Origin: Coriobacteriales bacterium
Lineage (GTDB): Bacteria; Actinomycetota; Coriobacteriia; Coriobacteriales; UBA8131
Assembly: GCA_031286975.1 (NCBI GenBank)
Contig: JAITTM010000162.1
Span: 1 to 7,388, forward strand
Direction: 5' to 3'
Length of the DNA stretch: 7,388 bases
Part shown: in pieces, positions 6,585 through 7,388 of the stretch
How positions within the stretch are numbered: the stretch's first letter is position 1
Layout: each line of letters begins with the position of its first letter
The notes under the pieces: generated by a model
The model's input: only the letters and a program-made list of their open reading frames with translations
Told to the model about the DNA's origin: nothing
The model's database searches: none
Position numbers and translations under genes: made by a program

Positions 6585-7223
6585 CTACGCATGACTTCGC
6601 AGTCCTGAACAAAACTCGTTAAAGCTTGGAGAGTTGTTGCGGTCAATCTTCATAAAGGGACAGATTTTTCGAGCCCACTTGGTTTTCTCGGCACCTTCAG
6701 TTTGCCGTCCTTTAACTGATAATGCTTGACAGCCGCCTTCATGCACAGCATTCGCCAAAATCTCCCATGTTCCACAGATTGCGTCATTAACATATGTTGC
6801 CAAAATTGTTTCTTTTGCATTAGGATAAGCCTGCAAAATCGCAGTAAGATCGCCAAGATACCAAGCTTCCGTTTCTTCTATTGCAAAATAGAACTCAGCT
6901 TCCGGCTTTGGATCACACGCTTCATAGGCGCCTCTAAGTTCATGCGCAAACGACTCACGATCCCTATCATCCAGATCGCATAACACTACTATGATTGCTG
7001 AATAGTTTCTGAATTGCTTGCCGTAGCCCTTAAGCAGCCTTGGCAACTGATCCAACAGAATCCTTTTGCTTGCGTCTGTTCGAGGTCGCAAGTCTTTTGG
7101 AAGATGTCCAACGCCTCTGTATGGATTTATTTTGAAAGTATGCCTTTGCTCCAGTATTTTTGGAAGAAGGATTTGCAAGGCCTCTTTGGTTGATTGATCT
7201 TCAACTAAAAACTCAAAGTGCAT
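6585..7223 (-). CDS. DUF4276-family protein (TOPRIM-like), probable partner of an AAA ATPase
   Basis: A 212-residue cytoplasmic protein with no signal peptide or membrane segment. It opens with MHFEFLVEDQSTKEAL, the DUF4276-type start with an acidic residue (Glu8). Then come VVLCDLDDRD at 79-88 (an Asp-x-Asp pair at 83/85), FAIEETEAWYLGD at 113-125, and a C-terminal KTKWARKI...NNSPSFNEF block at 180-204. From family knowledge, DUF4276, RloB and DUF4435 proteins share a TOPRIM-like fold and usually sit next to AAA ATPases. Several such pairs (PARIS, OLD-type) are anti-phage systems, so a nuclease effector role is inference. The start overlaps the upstream gene's stop by 11 bases, with a strong GGAGGAG. 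Base composition is clearly lower in G+C than the his genes, suggesting transfer. Family assignment is fairly sure; function is not. Confidence 0.8.
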   Translation of the reverse strand: MHFEFLVEDQSTKEALQILLPKILEQRHTFKINPYRGVGHLPKDLRPRTDASKRILLDQLPRLLKGYGKQFRNYSAIIVVLCDLDDRDRESFAHELRGAYEACDPKPEAEFYFAIEETEAWYLGDLTAILQAYPNAKETILATYVNDAICGTWEILANAVHEGGCQALSVKGRQTEGAEKTKWARKICPFMKIDRNNSPSFNEFCSGLRSHA

Positions 7224-7388
7224 TTTTTGGCTCCTCCAGATAATCGCTGTACCATAACCCGCCCAGCGGGAGGCCTTCGGCGACCAAATCGTTTACCAAA
7301 ACGTCGTCGCTCGCCCGCCTGATTTCAGAAAATCCGCCTTGCTTTTTTTCGAGTATCCAGACTTCCTCTGGAGAGAGTGCATCAACAA
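7213..7388 (-). CDS. C-terminal end of a probable AAA-family ATPase (partial)
   Basis: An open frame enters from the window's high-coordinate edge and ends at a TGA at 7213-7215. The 57 visible residues include LSPEEVWILEKKQGG at about 4-18, then EIRRASDD, and LPLGGLWYSDYLE near the end. This resembles the C-terminal tail of AAA_21/RloA-type ATPases, where a 'pe.vwile' strand follows the switch histidine and an 'LG.lWy.g' segment closes the protein. The Walker A, Walker B and ABC-signature motifs would lie outside the window, so the call rests on the tail and on its coupling to a DUF4276 gene, a usual partner. The TGA overlaps the next gene's start by 11 bases. G+C content is uneven, 39 of 60 bases in 7261-7320, well above its partner gene. 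Confidence 0.55.
   Translation of the reverse strand, partial: VDALSPEEVWILEKKQGGFSEIRRASDDVLVNDLVAEGLPLGGLWYSDYLEEPKNAL
7231..7237 (-). promoter_or_regulatory. Ribosome binding site of the DUF4276 gene
   Basis: GGAGGAG on the minus strand, seven bases before the ATG at 7223 and inside the 3' end of the ATPase gene. It fixes the start and, with the 11-base overlap, points to coupled translation of the two proteins. Confidence 0.8.

Overview
The window is almost entirely a histidine biosynthesis operon read on the minus strand, with part of an unrelated two-gene module, also on the minus strand, at its high-coordinate end. The his genes are G+C-rich with strong G/C bias at third codon positions (for example 37 of 60 bases are G/C in 3841-3900). 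Separate hisZ and short-form hisG, a single-domain hisB and a compact hisZ-G-D-C-B-H-A-F order are compatible with a Gram-positive lineage. My best guess is a G+C-rich actinobacterium such as a member of the Coriobacteriia, but nothing here proves the taxon.

Layout in transcription order, from high to low coordinates. 7213-7388 is the C-terminal tail of a gene that runs off the window, probably an AAA-family ATPase. Its stop overlaps the start of a DUF4276-family gene (6585-7223), which is much A+T-richer than the his genes (21 of 60 bases G/C in 6781-6840). A 181-base gap (6404-6584) carries a candidate his promoter with a nearly perfect dyad lying over it. The operon follows: hisZ (5264-6403), hisG (4558-5274), hisD (3278-4567), hisC (2203-3285), hisB (1594-2184), hisH (929-1591), hisA (192-929) and the first 66 codons of hisF (1-198), which leaves the window at position 1. 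Seven junctions are overlaps or gaps of no more than 18 bases, so one polycistronic mRNA with translational coupling is expected.

Pathway. HisG with its regulatory partner HisZ condenses ATP and PRPP. HisA isomerises the ProFAR intermediate. HisH supplies ammonia to HisF, which makes imidazole glycerol phosphate and AICAR. HisB dehydrates that product, HisC transaminates it, and HisD oxidises histidinol twice to histidine. HisE and HisI functions and a histidinol-phosphate phosphatase are not in the window. HisE/I may lie downstream of hisF; the phosphatase must be encoded elsewhere, because HisB here lacks that domain.

The least ordinary parts are the ATPase/DUF4276 pair, which resembles RloAB/OLD/PARIS-type ATPase plus TOPRIM-like anti-phage modules, and the dyad over the his promoter, which suggests control by a DNA-binding repressor rather than by attenuation.
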